Shown piece by piece: positions 37,713 to 47,615 of a stretch of DNA of 64,000 bases (its first letter is position 1; each line of letters opens with the position of its first letter). The notes below the pieces were generated by a model. It made no database searches. It was given only the letters and a program-made list of their open reading frames with translations, and was not told the origin of the DNA. The position numbers were made by a program, and so were the translations under genes. Source of the DNA: Methylotenera sp. (lineage in GTDB: Bacteria; Pseudomonadota; Gammaproteobacteria; Burkholderiales; Methylophilaceae); the NCBI RefSeq assembly GCF_029945535.1, contig NZ_JAQSCU010000010.1, forward strand, positions 691,290 through 755,289, given 5' to 3'.

Positions 37713-39176
37713 TTAGTATTTAACAACAGCTTTATAGCTTAATGTCGTATTGCTTTCAGCAGGAACTTCCACTTTCCAAACTGCTAAATGACTATTCACC
37801 TTTTTGTGAGGCTGACTTTCAGAAGTAATAGTCCAATCGCCAGAAATAGGCTCTTGTACGACAACGGTCATTTTTTCTTTCTTCGCATTTTTTAAGACAA
37901 TTTCATACGAACTTTCATACGAATTGTGACCTTTTTGTGGGTTAGGCAGTACTTTGAAGTTAGTTTGCTTTTTATCAGCAGTTACATCAAACGATTCACC
38001 TAATTTTAAACGTACTACTTCATTTTTAGGCGTATGGTCGATGTTGTCTTCACCCACAAATTGAGCATTTCCTGCGTTATCTTTCTTATAAACGCGCAAT
38101 ATGCCTTTAGGTAATGGCATACCTAGTTTTGACGCCTCTTTATTATCAAACTCAACAAATACGCCGACTTTCATTTTAGTGCCAAGGTCGCCATAGCTGC
38201 TTTGATAGTAATAATCTGCCCCACGTAAGACTAACTCTTTACGTGCTGGTATATTCGATGCAGAGAGCAGGGCGACTTGCTTGGTTTGGTTCTCAGCAAT
38301 AGTGGTTGGACGATCTAAGGTATAGAGATGATATTCGAGTAAGGATTCTTCTGCCATCGGTGCAGCAGCTTCTGCCATCATTACATCTCCACGCATTGCT
38401 TTTGCCATAGGAAACACTTGTGGGGATTGCACTCGATTAACATCACCAGCCACTAATTGCAATTTAGCATTTTTGTAACTAGCGCCACTCGTGTTTGTGA
38501 GCGTTACCCAGCCAGACAAGTCAATACTGTCTTCTTTCGGGCTTAACTCTGCTACATAGTCTGCCTTCCAGCCAAGTCCGCCAGTTAAATAGCTCAGTTC
38601 AATTGTTTGGTCTGTTGCGCCTTTGTTATTGATTTGTGTAACTAGCGTTGGTCTATCACGTAGATTCTCTGGTACGTCATCATAAACAATTCTGCCTGGA
38701 ATACCTGTTTCTATACGATTGCCAATTTGCAGTACAACGCCGTTGTTGGCTGAAAGTACAGTGGCTTTTTCTGTAGTTTCTGCGCCAGTTGTTGGATGAG
38801 TTTTCACAATGCTGACAGACTTACCTACATATTTCTCAAGTAGTTTTTGCGGTGTTAGTAAGTCAAAATCAAAGTTTTGCTCGAATAAAGTCAGACTGCC
38901 GGGGGCGTTGATGCTGCGTAACAGCGCGGTTTCTGGGCGAATTTGCGCACTCACATCGCGTAACGCTAAAGCATTTAAGCCAGTCTTAAGCTTCACATGT
39001 CGAGTATCTTTGACGAGTGCTAGATCACCGTTGTAGATGGTGACGGCTACATTTTGCTGATCGTTTAATGTGCTGCGCGTTTCATCCAAATCCATCGCAA
39101 ATGCTCCTGTATACATTGTAGAAAGTGTAGCGAGCAAAATGAGCTTGTGCTTCATTGGCTGGTGTTTACGTGACAT
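37713..39176 (-). CDS. DUF4139 exported protein
   Basis: 487 aa. Signal peptide with a basic start (MSRKHQPMKHK), hydrophobic LILLATLSTMYTG and cleavage near AFA-MD. The mature protein is beta-rich; GGLGWKADYVAELSPKEDSIDLSGWVTLTNTSGASYKNAKLQLVAGDVNR (about residues 198-248) is the typical DUF4139 core, and the C-terminal part resembles the immunoglobulin-like end of that family (YKAVVKY). Function unknown. The first ATG has a GGAG site 8 nt before it. Flanked by gaps of 94 and 121 nt, so it is probably monocistronic. Confidence 0.83.
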   Translation of the reverse strand: MSRKHQPMKHKLILLATLSTMYTGAFAMDLDETRSTLNDQQNVAVTIYNGDLALVKDTRHVKLKTGLNALALRDVSAQIRPETALLRSINAPGSLTLFEQNFDFDLLTPQKLLEKYVGKSVSIVKTHPTTGAETTEKATVLSANNGVVLQIGNRIETGIPGRIVYDDVPENLRDRPTLVTQINNKGATDQTIELSYLTGGLGWKADYVAELSPKEDSIDLSGWVTLTNTSGASYKNAKLQLVAGDVNRVQSPQVFPMAKAMRGDVMMAEAAAPMAEESLLEYHLYTLDRPTTIAENQTKQVALLSASNIPARKELVLRGADYYYQSSYGDLGTKMKVGVFVEFDNKEASKLGMPLPKGILRVYKKDNAGNAQFVGEDNIDHTPKNEVVRLKLGESFDVTADKKQTNFKVLPNPQKGHNSYESSYEIVLKNAKKEKMTVVVQEPISGDWTITSESQPHKKVNSHLAVWKVEVPAESNTTLSYKAVVKY

Positions 39177-39297
39177 ATTTAATCTCCAAAATTAGTTAAA
39201 TGATGAGCGTGTGAGTGTTAAATTCAATACGCTATGATTCATTAAACGTGGCAAGCAGCAAAAAGGGTTAAATTATTAAAATAATTTTTTAAGTTAT

Positions 39298-39891
39298 TTA
39301 TAAAACCGAAATATTTTCGTTTTCCAACATGTTAATTAGCTTGATAAGTGGTAGACCAATTAATGCATTCGGGTCCTCACCTATCATGCGCTCCATAAGG
39401 GCAATGCCTAAGCCTTCAGATTTTGCACTACCTGCACATTGGTAGGGTTGCTCTTTATTTAGGTAATTTTCGATTTGTTCATCACTTAGTTGCCTAAAAC
39501 GTACTATATAAGGCACAACTTCGGCTTGCATATTACCTGTAGCAGCATTGTATAAGCAAAGCGCGCTGTGGAAAGTGACTTCACGCCCACGCATCGATTT
39601 TAGCTGTTTTGTAGCATTGGCATGATTGAGCGGCTTGCCTAGTTGCTCGCCATCTAATGTCGCAACTTGGTCGCAGCCTATCACTAGAGCATGCGGATAA
39701 TCAGCCCCAATTTTCCTAGCCTTATCTTGTGCTAGCCTTAAAGCTGTTTCATGTGGCTTTTCGTTTTCAAATGGAGTTTCATCCACGCGTGGCGAAATGC
39801 TGCTAAATGGAATTTGTAGCTTCTGCAAAAGTTCCCGTCTGAATTCGGAGGAAGAGGCTAATATTAGCGTTGGTTTCATCGTTTTTTTCAT
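39298..39891 (-). CDS. yceF: Maf-family nucleotide pyrophosphatase, YceF type
   Basis: 197 aa. [58 protein letters not shown] and [31 protein letters not shown] follow E. coli YceF (7-methyl-GTP pyrophosphatase) rather than YhdE (dTTP/UTP). Housecleaning enzyme removing methylated nucleotides. In relatives it usually adjoins yceD-rpmF; here pycB/pycA separate them. In-frame ATG at residue 5 is an alternative start. Confidence 0.9.
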   Translation of the reverse strand: MKKTMKPTLILASSSEFRRELLQKLQIPFSSISPRVDETPFENEKPHETALRLAQDKARKIGADYPHALVIGCDQVATLDGEQLGKPLNHANATKQLKSMRGREVTFHSALCLYNAATGNMQAEVVPYIVRFRQLSDEQIENYLNKEQPYQCAGSAKSEGLGIALMERMIGEDPNALIGLPLIKLINMLENENISVL

Positions 39892-39967
39892 AGCTTATTC
39901 GTGTTTGATTAGTATTTTATTTGTGTTTTATTGATGATTGATTCTATATAAATAACCAGATAAATAA

Positions 39968-39996
39968 AAAGCCGACAGGGTTACTCTGTCGGCTTT
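39968..39996 (-). terminator. Intrinsic terminator after pycB
   Basis: On the minus strand AAAGCCGACAG, 7-nt loop, CTGTCGGCTTT and more T residues, 20 nt past the pycB stop. Confidence 0.88.
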
Positions 39997-40016
39997 AAGG
40001 TTAAATTTTAAAGCAT

Positions 40017-41873
40017 TTACTCAGGTTGAATTTCAAGCAATGATTCATCGGGAGTCACAGAGTCACCCTTAACTACATGCACTGCAACTACGATGCCAGT
40101 TGCGGCAGCTTGAATTTCATTCTCCATTTTCATTGCCTCAATTACTAGTACACCGTCGCCAGCTGTGACTTTATCACCCGCTTTTACTTTAACCGCAACT
40201 ACTGTACCTGGCATTGATGTAGTGACATGACCCGCATGTGTAGGGCGTGGGCGGCCACTTTTAGCTGTGCCAGAAGTCGCTTTTTTCTTGCCGGTACCAT
40301 TGTTAACACCGCCTGAAACCTCGATCTCGCTCAAAGTTTCAACAATAACCTCTTCAGCAATGCCATCGATAGAAACATAGAATGGGCGTTTTTCTTCACC
40401 CGCGTGGCCGCTGCCAGTAAGGTTGATATGGAACGTCTCGCCATGCAATGTGACTTTAAATTCACTTGGAGCAAAGCGTGATGCAGAAGCATTTACCGCG
40501 GCTTTATCAAGCAGTGGCTCAGGTTGTAGTGAACCTGCAATACGCTCTTGCAAGAAAGTTTTACCAATATCTGGGAACATTGCGAATGTCAGCACGTCCT
40601 CTTCGGATTGTGCAAAGCGTTCAGATTCACTGGTGAGCTTTGCCATTTCAGGTGTTAATAAATCAGCAGGTCTGCAGGTAATTGGTTCTGCGTCGCCGAT
40701 TGCTAGTTTTCTGACTTCTGCATTCACCGCACTTGGCGCTTTACCGTACTGACCTAAGAAGTAGTTTTTAACTTCATTGGTAATAGATTTGTAACGTTGA
40801 CCTGTCATCACATTAAGTACCGCTTGTGTACCAACAATTTGTGAAGTTGGCGTTACTAATGGAATGTAGCCAAGGTCTTTGCGTACTAGAGGAATTTCAG
40901 CCAGCACAGCATCCATGCGGTCTAGTGCACCTTGCTCTTTTAATTGATTGCTCAGGTTTGAAATCATGCCGCCTGGCACTTGATTCAATAGTACGCGAGT
41001 GTCAACACCTGAGAATTCGCTTTCAAACTGCCAGTATTTTTTACGCACTTCACGGAAATAGGCTGTGACTTCTTGCACTGCGGCAATGTCCAATCCTGTA
41101 TCAAACTCGGTACCTTGCAGCGCAGCAATCATGCTTTCAGTTGTTGGGTGACTTGCACCTTCTGAGAATGCTGCACTACAGGTATCAATCATGACGGCGC
41201 CATTTTCAAGTGCACGCAGCAAGTTCATACTAGCTAAGCCGCTTGTTGAATGGCTATGGATGTGAATAGGCAAGTTTACGTTTGCACGCAAGGCTTTAAC
41301 TAAATCAACAGTAGCTTGTGGTGTAAGTAGTCCCGCCATATCTTTAATGGCAATGGTATCTGAGCCCATCGCCTCAAGTTCTTGAGCAATGCCGACAAAA
41401 TGCGCTACATCATGCACAGGGCTTGTTGTATAGCTAATGGTACCTTCAGCATGCTTGCCCGCTTTTTTTACAGCTTGAATAGAAACTGCTAAATTGCGTG
41501 TGTCGTTGAGCGCATCAAAAACACGGAACACGTCAACACCGTTATCAGCAGATTTCTGCACGAAAGCTTGTACTACATCATCAGAATAATGGCGATAACC
41601 AAGCAAATTCTGACCGCGTAAAAGCATTTGAATGCGTGAGTTTGGCAGCGCTTTACGTAATTTCTGTAAACGCTCCCAAGGATCTTCTTTTAAGTAGCGC
41701 ACACAAGCATCAAAAGTAGCACCACCCCAAGCTTCAAGCGACCAAAAGCCAATCGCATCTAACTTACTGCAAATAGGCAACATATCTTCGGTGCGCATGC
41801 GCGTTGCAATGTGACATTGATGCCCATCGCGTAAAACAAGCTCGGTGACGTGTACTTTTGGTGTTTGGCTCAT
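40017..41873 (-). CDS. pycB: Pyruvate carboxylase subunit B / oxaloacetate decarboxylase alpha-type carboxyltransferase
   Basis: 618 aa. N-terminal carboxyltransferase TIM barrel (VTELVLRDGHQCHIATRMRTEDM at 8-30, GSDTIAIKDMAGLLTP, HIHSHSTSGLASMNLL with metal histidines), a PYC/OADA domain, a Gly/Lys-rich linker and a biotinyl domain with K582 in VIEAMKMENEI. With the neighbouring biotin carboxylase it most likely forms two-subunit pyruvate carboxylase making oxaloacetate, an anaplerotic step in Methylophilaceae. No membrane beta or gamma decarboxylase subunits are present, which argues against a sodium pump. Confidence 0.92.
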   Translation of the reverse strand: MSQTPKVHVTELVLRDGHQCHIATRMRTEDMLPICSKLDAIGFWSLEAWGGATFDACVRYLKEDPWERLQKLRKALPNSRIQMLLRGQNLLGYRHYSDDVVQAFVQKSADNGVDVFRVFDALNDTRNLAVSIQAVKKAGKHAEGTISYTTSPVHDVAHFVGIAQELEAMGSDTIAIKDMAGLLTPQATVDLVKALRANVNLPIHIHSHSTSGLASMNLLRALENGAVMIDTCSAAFSEGASHPTTESMIAALQGTEFDTGLDIAAVQEVTAYFREVRKKYWQFESEFSGVDTRVLLNQVPGGMISNLSNQLKEQGALDRMDAVLAEIPLVRKDLGYIPLVTPTSQIVGTQAVLNVMTGQRYKSITNEVKNYFLGQYGKAPSAVNAEVRKLAIGDAEPITCRPADLLTPEMAKLTSESERFAQSEEDVLTFAMFPDIGKTFLQERIAGSLQPEPLLDKAAVNASASRFAPSEFKVTLHGETFHINLTGSGHAGEEKRPFYVSIDGIAEEVIVETLSEIEVSGGVNNGTGKKKATSGTAKSGRPRPTHAGHVTTSMPGTVVAVKVKAGDKVTAGDGVLVIEAMKMENEIQAAATGIVVAVHVVKGDSVTPDESLLEIQPE

Positions 41874-41939
41874 ATTTAACTCTTTACTTTAATTATTACG
41901 TTTAACTATATGTTTTATATTGATTAACTATTTATGCGT

Positions 41940-41981
41940 GTAGGGCTTTAGCTTAGCAACTCGGGTTAAACCCCGACCTAC
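41940..41981. repeat. REP-like inverted GTAG pair between pycA and pycB
   Basis: Two GTAGG heads face each other at the ends (41940-41944 and, complemented, 41977-41981). Each is followed by a G/C stem: TCGGG/CCCGA (41961-41976) on one side and GGCTTTAGC-like on the other. The 5'-GTAG head plus hairpin is the form of REP sequences linked to RAYT transposases. One copy is seen in this window. Confidence 0.5.
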
Positions 41982-41986
41982 ATAAC

Positions 41987-43405
41987 TTAAATTCCTTCAT
42001 GTGCAGCAATCGCGGCTGAAATCGCTGCAGCAATCATCTCTGGCGGAATTTCATTTGCATAATTGGTGAGTTCAGGATGTGACTCAACAAAGCTGGTATT
42101 AAAGTTAGCATCCCTAAAATCTTGATGTTTTAAAATCTCTTGATAATATGGAATGGTGGTTTTCACACCATAAATCAACATGTCATCCAGCGCGCGGCGA
42201 CCGCGTTCAATAACGCTTTCCCAGTCTAGCGCCCAGACAGTCAGTTTGGCGCACATAGAATCATAATAGGGCGGAATGACATAACCACTATAAATCGCAG
42301 CATCCATACGCACACCAGGGCCGCCAGGGGCATAGTATCGTGTAATTTTGCCAAAGCTAGGCAGGAAGTCATTTTTTGGATCTTCTGCATTGATACGAAA
42401 CTCCATCGCGTAGCCACGGAACTGCACTTCTTTTTGTTCATATTGCAAGGGTAAACCAAAAGCAACACGAATCTGTTCTTGTACAATATCAATACCAGTA
42501 ATGGTTTCAGTCACGGTGTGCTCAACTTGCAAGCGCGTGTTCATTTCCATGAAGTAAAACGTATTATCTGAGTCTAATAAAAACTCTACAGTACCTGCAT
42601 TTTCGTAACCAACAGCTTTTGCCGCTTTTACAGCCAAGCCACCAATATAATCACGCTGAGCTTGTGTAAGCTGTGGTGAAGGTGCAATTTCAATTAGTTT
42701 CTGGTTGCGACGCTGAATCGAACAATCGCGCTCAAATAAGTGAATCACATTGCCCTGCGAGTCGGCCAGAATTTGTACTTCAATGTGGCGTGGTGACACA
42801 ACACATTTTTCTAAGAATACTTCAGGTTTACCAAAAGCCTTACTTGCCTCTGAAATCACGCGGTCATAATTACCTAATAATTCTTTTTCACTATCACAAC
42901 GACGAATACCGCGACCGCCACCACCATTAGTGGCCTTCAACATCACGGGGTAACCAATTTTTGCAGCTAAAGCTACGGCTTCATTTAAGTCTTTTAAATT
43001 GCCGTCACTACCTGGAGTGCATGGAATACCAGCACCTGTCATGGCGTTTCTGGCTTGAATCTTATCGCCCATTTGACGAATTACTGATGCGTTTGGTCCA
43101 ATAAACTTAATGCCGCGGCGCGCGCATATTTCAGCTAGCTCAGGATTTTCAGACAGAAAACCATAGCCAGGATGCAGCGCGTCACAGCCAGAAGCAACTG
43201 CAAGATTGACAATATTATGAGCGTTTAAATAGCCTGCAACTGGGTCTGCGCCTATGTTGTAAGCTTCATCTGCCTTTTTAACATGCAAAGCTTGGCGATC
43301 TGCGTCCGCATAAATCGCGACAGACTTAATGCCCATTTCTGAGCAAGCGCGTACAATACGCACTGCGATTTCACCACGGTTAGCTACAAGAATTTTTTTG
43401 AACAC
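41987..43405 (-). CDS. pycA: Pyruvate carboxylase subunit A (biotin carboxylase)
   Basis: 472 aa from a GTG at 43403-43405 behind AAGGG; the longer frame from 43450 adds residues absent from the family. FKKILVANRGEIAVRIVRAC, ATP-grasp loop KATNGGGGRGIRRC, HIEVQILADSQGNVIHLFERDCSIQRRNQK and EMNTRLQVEHTVTE are complete. It carboxylates biotin with bicarbonate and ATP. An acetyl-CoA carboxylase AccC has the same motifs; the 113-nt link to pycB decides the call. Divergent from yceD with 94 bp between. Confidence 0.9.
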   Translation of the reverse strand: MFKKILVANRGEIAVRIVRACSEMGIKSVAIYADADRQALHVKKADEAYNIGADPVAGYLNAHNIVNLAVASGCDALHPGYGFLSENPELAEICARRGIKFIGPNASVIRQMGDKIQARNAMTGAGIPCTPGSDGNLKDLNEAVALAAKIGYPVMLKATNGGGGRGIRRCDSEKELLGNYDRVISEASKAFGKPEVFLEKCVVSPRHIEVQILADSQGNVIHLFERDCSIQRRNQKLIEIAPSPQLTQAQRDYIGGLAVKAAKAVGYENAGTVEFLLDSDNTFYFMEMNTRLQVEHTVTETITGIDIVQEQIRVAFGLPLQYEQKEVQFRGYAMEFRINAEDPKNDFLPSFGKITRYYAPGGPGVRMDAAIYSGYVIPPYYDSMCAKLTVWALDWESVIERGRRALDDMLIYGVKTTIPYYQEILKHQDFRDANFNTSFVESHPELTNYANEIPPEMIAAAISAAIAAHEGI

Positions 43406-43499
43406 GTTACAGCCCTTAAATTTGATACTCAAACCCAGCAATTGTAACATGTGTATCGCTATAGCTAAATCCCCAACACTAAATTTTGAGTACTAAAAA

Positions 43500-44027
43500 A
43501 TGAGTCAGAACACATTATTAATAGACAACATTGCTTTTTCGAAAAAAAACGAGCGTATAGAAGGTGAGCTGTCTCTTCAAGACTGCCCTAGGTTAGAGGA
43601 GTTAATGCAATCATCAAATTTAACAAACCCTACAAAAATAAACCACACAGGCTTGATAAGCTATGTGCTGCAAGGTAAAACTAATGAAGCTGGGCAGCAT
43701 ATTCTTCAGTTGACTATACTCTCCAGCCTTACCGCAGCATGTCAACGCTGCTTAAATGCTATGCCACTTAATATCAATTTAAATTTCAACTATTTAATTG
43801 GCGAAGTAAGTGATACTGATGTGGAAGCGGTTGATATTGATAATAGTGATGATTACGACCTGCAGCAGGCGAATAAAGCGATGGATTTAATCGCCTTAAT
43901 TGAAGATGAGATCATCATGGCCATGCCAATTGCACCTATGCATGAAGAGGGTTGTACTGAGCTAACGACACAAAGTGGCGAGAAGCCAAATCCATTTGCA
44001 GTGCTTAAGGGGTTAATTAAGTCCTAA
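43500..44027 (+). CDS. yceD: YceD/DUF177 protein
   Basis: 175 aa. The family block LTAACQRCLNAMPLNINLNFNYLIGE holds the CxxC-type pair, and DLIALIEDEIIMAMPIAPMHEEGC the C-terminal cysteine; the tail KPNPFAVLKGLIKS is typical. Homologues are linked to 23S rRNA metabolism and always adjoin rpmF. No good Shine-Dalgarno. Confidence 0.93.
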   Translation: MSQNTLLIDNIAFSKKNERIEGELSLQDCPRLEELMQSSNLTNPTKINHTGLISYVLQGKTNEAGQHILQLTILSSLTAACQRCLNAMPLNINLNFNYLIGEVSDTDVEAVDIDNSDDYDLQQANKAMDLIALIEDEIIMAMPIAPMHEEGCTELTTQSGEKPNPFAVLKGLIKS

Positions 44028-44179
44028 AGCGTATTAAAAGCTGACAAAAGCTAGGTTTTATATTATAGTAGCGGGCTTGAAGTTTTACGTAATCTTAAAT
44101 TAGCGATGCAACGCAATATTTGTGCATCAGTTTGTATGTAATTGAGATGATGTTTTAATCATTTTATTGGAGTTTTATT

Positions 44180-44359
44180 ATGGCAGTTCAGCAAAACAAA
44201 AAGTCACCATCTAAACGTGGTATGCACCGTTCACATGACTTTTTAACTAACCCAGCTTTAGCAGTGGAGCCTACAACAGGTGAAGCTCATTTACGTCATC
44301 ACATTAGCCCAAACGGCTACTACCGTGGTCGTAAAGTTATGCCATCAAAAGGCGAATAA
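44180..44359 (+). CDS. rpmF: 50S ribosomal protein L32
   Basis: 59 aa, too short for most ORF lists. It reads [20 protein letters not shown], then a central [32 protein letters not shown] block, ending MPSKGE. It is the zinc-free form: no cysteine pairs. GGAG site 8 nt before the ATG. A 12-nt-loop hairpin (GATGCA/TGCATC, 44105-44128) lies in the leader. 152 nt after yceD. Confidence 0.97.
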   Translation: MAVQQNKKSPSKRGMHRSHDFLTNPALAVEPTTGEAHLRHHISPNGYYRGRKVMPSKGE

Positions 44360-44466
44360 TTACCCTATTTAATTTCTTTTAAGTCTAATTAAATTCAATC
44401 AGTTCGATTAAGTTTACTAGATTAAATATAAAGATAAATTTGTTAAATAGTGCATTGATATCATTG

Positions 44467-44492
44467 ACGCCGCTCCAGTACTGGTGCGGCGT
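44467..44492. repeat. 26-bp near-perfect dyad upstream of plsX
   Basis: ACGCCGC (44467-44473), T, CCAG, TA, CTGG, T, GCGGCGT (44486-44492): 24 of 26 positions symmetric, no loop and no T-tract after it, 73 nt before the plsX start. It fits an operator better than a terminator. A weaker ATGCGT/ACGCAT stem follows (44499-44548 area). Nothing else is seen between 44,360 and 44,565. Confidence 0.6.
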
Positions 44493-44565
44493 TGGTGTAT
44501 GCGTGGCGCAAATGAATTTTGAATTCAATGCATACGCATTAGCCCCTTAAAAACCGAGTAGAGCT

Positions 44566-45621
44566 ATGGACATAACTGTCGCAATTGACGCAATGGGTGG
44601 TGATCACGGCCCGCATGTAACAATACCAGCCGCGCTTAAAGCGCTTAAAGATGACGATGAGCTTAATATCGTATTGGTTGGCTTAAGCGATGCTATTGAA
44701 GCTGAGTTGAAAGCGCGCAAAGCAACAACAAGCACACGCTTACGTATTCATCATGCTAGCGAAGTGGTGACCATGGATGAGCAGCCTCAGAGCGCGTTAA
44801 AAAATAAAAAAGACTCTTCCATGCGCGTTGCCATTAACTTGGTTAAAAGCGGTGAAGCATCAGCTTGTGTCAGTGCCGGTAATACAGGTGCCTTGATGGC
44901 AACAGCAAGATTCGTGCTAAAAACCTTACCAGGAATTGATAGACCAGCTATCGCAGGCATATTCCCTAGCCAAAAAGGTAAAACCTATATACTGGATTTA
45001 GGCGCAAATGCTGATTGCACGCCGGAACAATTATTACAATTTTCTGTCATGGGAAGTATGTTGGTTTCTTGCGTAGAACATAAAGAAAAGCCAACAGTAG
45101 GCTTGCTAAACATTGGGTCTGAGGATATTAAAGGCAATGAGGTTGTTAAGCAAACAGGCGAGTTATTGCACAAAAGCCACCTTAATTTTTACGGTAACGT
45201 AGAAGGCAATGATATTTTCAAAGGTACGACCGATGTCGTTGTTTGTGACGGCTTTGTTGGCAATATCACGTTAAAAGCTTCTGAAGGCTTGGCGCAAATG
45301 ATGAGTCGTTTTCTTGCACAGGAATTTAAACGTAACTGGCTGACCAAGCTAATGGGCTTGGTTGCAATGCCAGTATTAAAAGCTTTTAAAAACCGTATGG
45401 ACCCGCGCAATTATAATGGCGCGAGTTTTTTAGGTTTACGTGGTATTGTGGTGAAAAGCCATGGTGGGGCAGATAGCATCGCGTTTTTAAATGCCATTCA
45501 TACTGCCGTTGAAGAATCTCGCAGTGGCGTTCTCAAGCGCATTACTGAACAATTAGAAATTGAGCATATACAATCTCAACAGATTGCTTTCGCTAATACA
45601 AATAGCTCGGACAACGAATGA
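44566..45621 (+). CDS. plsX: Phosphate acyltransferase PlsX
   Basis: 351 aa cytosolic enzyme making acyl-phosphate from acyl-ACP for phospholipid synthesis. [37 protein letters not shown] and [17 protein letters not shown] are the family blocks. First gene of the plsX-fabH-fabD-fabG-acpP-fabF run; its stop overlaps fabH by 4 nt. Confidence 0.97.
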   Translation: MDITVAIDAMGGDHGPHVTIPAALKALKDDDELNIVLVGLSDAIEAELKARKATTSTRLRIHHASEVVTMDEQPQSALKNKKDSSMRVAINLVKSGEASACVSAGNTGALMATARFVLKTLPGIDRPAIAGIFPSQKGKTYILDLGANADCTPEQLLQFSVMGSMLVSCVEHKEKPTVGLLNIGSEDIKGNEVVKQTGELLHKSHLNFYGNVEGNDIFKGTTDVVVCDGFVGNITLKASEGLAQMMSRFLAQEFKRNWLTKLMGLVAMPVLKAFKNRMDPRNYNGASFLGLRGIVVKSHGGADSIAFLNAIHTAVEESRSGVLKRITEQLEIEHIQSQQIAFANTNSSDNE

Positions 45622-46568
45622 CGAATTCCAGAATTGCAGGAACAGGGAGCTATCTCCCAAAAAAAATACTTACCAATGCTGATTTGGAAAGCATGGTTGA
45701 TACCACGGATGAATGGATTTTTTCACGTACTGGTATTCGCGAACGTCACATTGTTGCAGATGACGAATTTACAAGCGATTTAGCATTGCATGCTTCACGT
45801 AATGCCATTGAGGCTGCAGGTATTCAAGCTAGCGATATTGATTTAATTATTGTTGCTACCACAACGCCAGATAAGATTTTTCCGAGCACTGCGGTGATAT
45901 TGCAAAATAAACTTGGTATTGCCGGCTGCCCTGCATTTGATATTCAAGCTGTTTGTAGTGGCTTTGTTTATGCAATCGCTACAGCCGATAACTTTATAAA
46001 AGCTGGCGCTGCTAAATGTGCTTTAGTGATTGGCGCTGAATCATTCTCACGAATTGTTGACTGGACCAATCGCGGTAATTGCATCTTGTGGGGCGATGGT
46101 GCAGGTGCGGTCATTCTGCAAGCAAGCGAAGAGCAGGGAATCATCTCTACGCATTTGCACGCTGATGGAAATTATGAAAAAATGTTGCACGTACCTCGCA
46201 ACGAAGATCCAAATGGTCGCGATACCGTTGTGATGGAAGGCAATGGTGTATTTAAAGTGGCTGTGAATACTTTAGATGCGATTGTGGATGAAACGCTAGA
46301 AGCCAATGGCATGCAAAAATCCGATATTGATTGGTTAGTGCCGCATCAAGCGAACATTCGCATTTTGCAAGCTACTGCCAAGAAACTAGATATGAGCATG
46401 GATAATGTAGTGGTTACCGTGGATAAGCATGGTAATACCTCCGCTGCATCTATACCATTAGCGTTAGACACGGCAGTGCGCGATGGTCGTATTAAACGTG
46501 GTGAAACTATTTTAATGGAAGCTTTTGGTGGCGGTTTTACTTGGGGTTCTGCCTTAATTAAGTATTAA
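45618..46568 (+). CDS. fabH: 3-oxoacyl-ACP synthase III
   Basis: 316 aa initiating condensing enzyme (acetyl-CoA plus malonyl-ACP). Active-site Cys in [14 protein letters not shown] (about residue 112), His in [11 protein letters not shown], Asn in [15 protein letters not shown]-terminal [16 protein letters not shown] is standard. Confidence 0.97.
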   Translation: MTNSRIAGTGSYLPKKILTNADLESMVDTTDEWIFSRTGIRERHIVADDEFTSDLALHASRNAIEAAGIQASDIDLIIVATTTPDKIFPSTAVILQNKLGIAGCPAFDIQAVCSGFVYAIATADNFIKAGAAKCALVIGAESFSRIVDWTNRGNCILWGDGAGAVILQASEEQGIISTHLHADGNYEKMLHVPRNEDPNGRDTVVMEGNGVFKVAVNTLDAIVDETLEANGMQKSDIDWLVPHQANIRILQATAKKLDMSMDNVVVTVDKHGNTSAASIPLALDTAVRDGRIKRGETILMEAFGGGFTWGSALIKY

Positions 46569-46644
46569 CTTCGTGCCAGAAGTATTGTCGGTTCACCAGT
46601 TGCTGTAAGTAACTATATAAAAATAAATTAGCAGTAAAAATATT

Positions 46645-47571
46645 ATGAATAAATTTGCATTTATATTTCCTGGGCAAGGCTCTCAATCAGTTGGTATGAT
46701 GAATGGTTTTGGCGAGTCAGCTATTATTCGCGATACATTTACCGAAGCCTCAGATATTCTGGGTCTTGATTTCTGGTCTATGACTACTGAGCCTAATGAG
46801 GCTATTAACGAAACAACTAATACTCAACCTATTATGCTGATTGCTGGCATTGCTACTTGGCGCGTTTGGCAAGCCTCTACTGACAAGCTTCCAAGCGTTT
46901 TAGCTGGTCACAGTCTCGGTGAGTATACGGCCTTGGTTGCATCTGGCGCTTTATCATTTGCTGATGCGCTTCCATTAGTTCGCTACCGCGCTGAGGTAAT
47001 GCAAAGCGCAGTTCCTGCTGGTGTTGGTGCGATGGCGGCAATATTGGGTTTAGATGATGCTCTAGTGCGTGAAGTGTGTGCAGAAGCCGCGCAAAATGAA
47101 GTGCTTGAGGCGGTAAATTTTAACTCACCGGGACAGGTAGTCATTGCCGGCAATAAAGCAGCTGTAGAACGCGGTATGGAATTAGCAAAAGTGAAAGGCG
47201 CTAAACGTGCATTACCATTGCCTGTCAGTGTGCCATCTCATTGTGCGCTGATGAAACCAGCTGCAGTAAAGCTTGCAGAATACTTGAAAAATGTAACGGT
47301 AAATGCGCCACAAATCTCAGTCATACAAAATGCAGATGTTGCAGCATACCAAGATGCAGTAAAAATTAAAGATGCTCTGGTGCGCCAGTTATATAGTCCC
47401 GTGCGTTGGGTAGAAACTGTACAAGCCATTCATGCACAAGGCATAACGCAGGCAGCAGAATGTGGTCCTGGCAAGGTTCTAGCGGGTTTGACTAAACGGA
47501 TAGTGGCTGAGTTGTCATGCATAGCGCTGACTACTAATGAGACTTTGAATGAGTTTCAAAGCCAGCTCTAA
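46645..47571 (+). CDS. fabD: Malonyl-CoA:ACP transacylase
   Basis: 308 aa. FIFPGQGSQSVGMM, the serine nucleophile in LAGHSLGEYTALVASGAL (about residue 91), and VPSHCALMKPA with the catalytic His. The C-terminal ECGPGKVLAGLTKRI is complete. Confidence 0.97.
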   Translation: MNKFAFIFPGQGSQSVGMMNGFGESAIIRDTFTEASDILGLDFWSMTTEPNEAINETTNTQPIMLIAGIATWRVWQASTDKLPSVLAGHSLGEYTALVASGALSFADALPLVRYRAEVMQSAVPAGVGAMAAILGLDDALVREVCAEAAQNEVLEAVNFNSPGQVVIAGNKAAVERGMELAKVKGAKRALPLPVSVPSHCALMKPAAVKLAEYLKNVTVNAPQISVIQNADVAAYQDAVKIKDALVRQLYSPVRWVETVQAIHAQGITQAAECGPGKVLAGLTKRIVAELSCIALTTNETLNEFQSQL

Positions 47572-47615
47572 GATAGTTCTATTTAATAAAAATATAATTT
47601 ATACAAAGGCTTAAC

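Noticed and set aside
40017-41873. Sodium-pumping oxaloacetate decarboxylase
   Set aside because: No beta or gamma membrane subunit genes are present and a biotin carboxylase partner is adjacent, so pyruvate carboxylase is the better reading.
44105-44128. Hairpin before rpmF as an L32 autoregulatory leader
   Set aside because: Only 6 bp with a 12-nt loop; not enough to support a regulatory RNA call.
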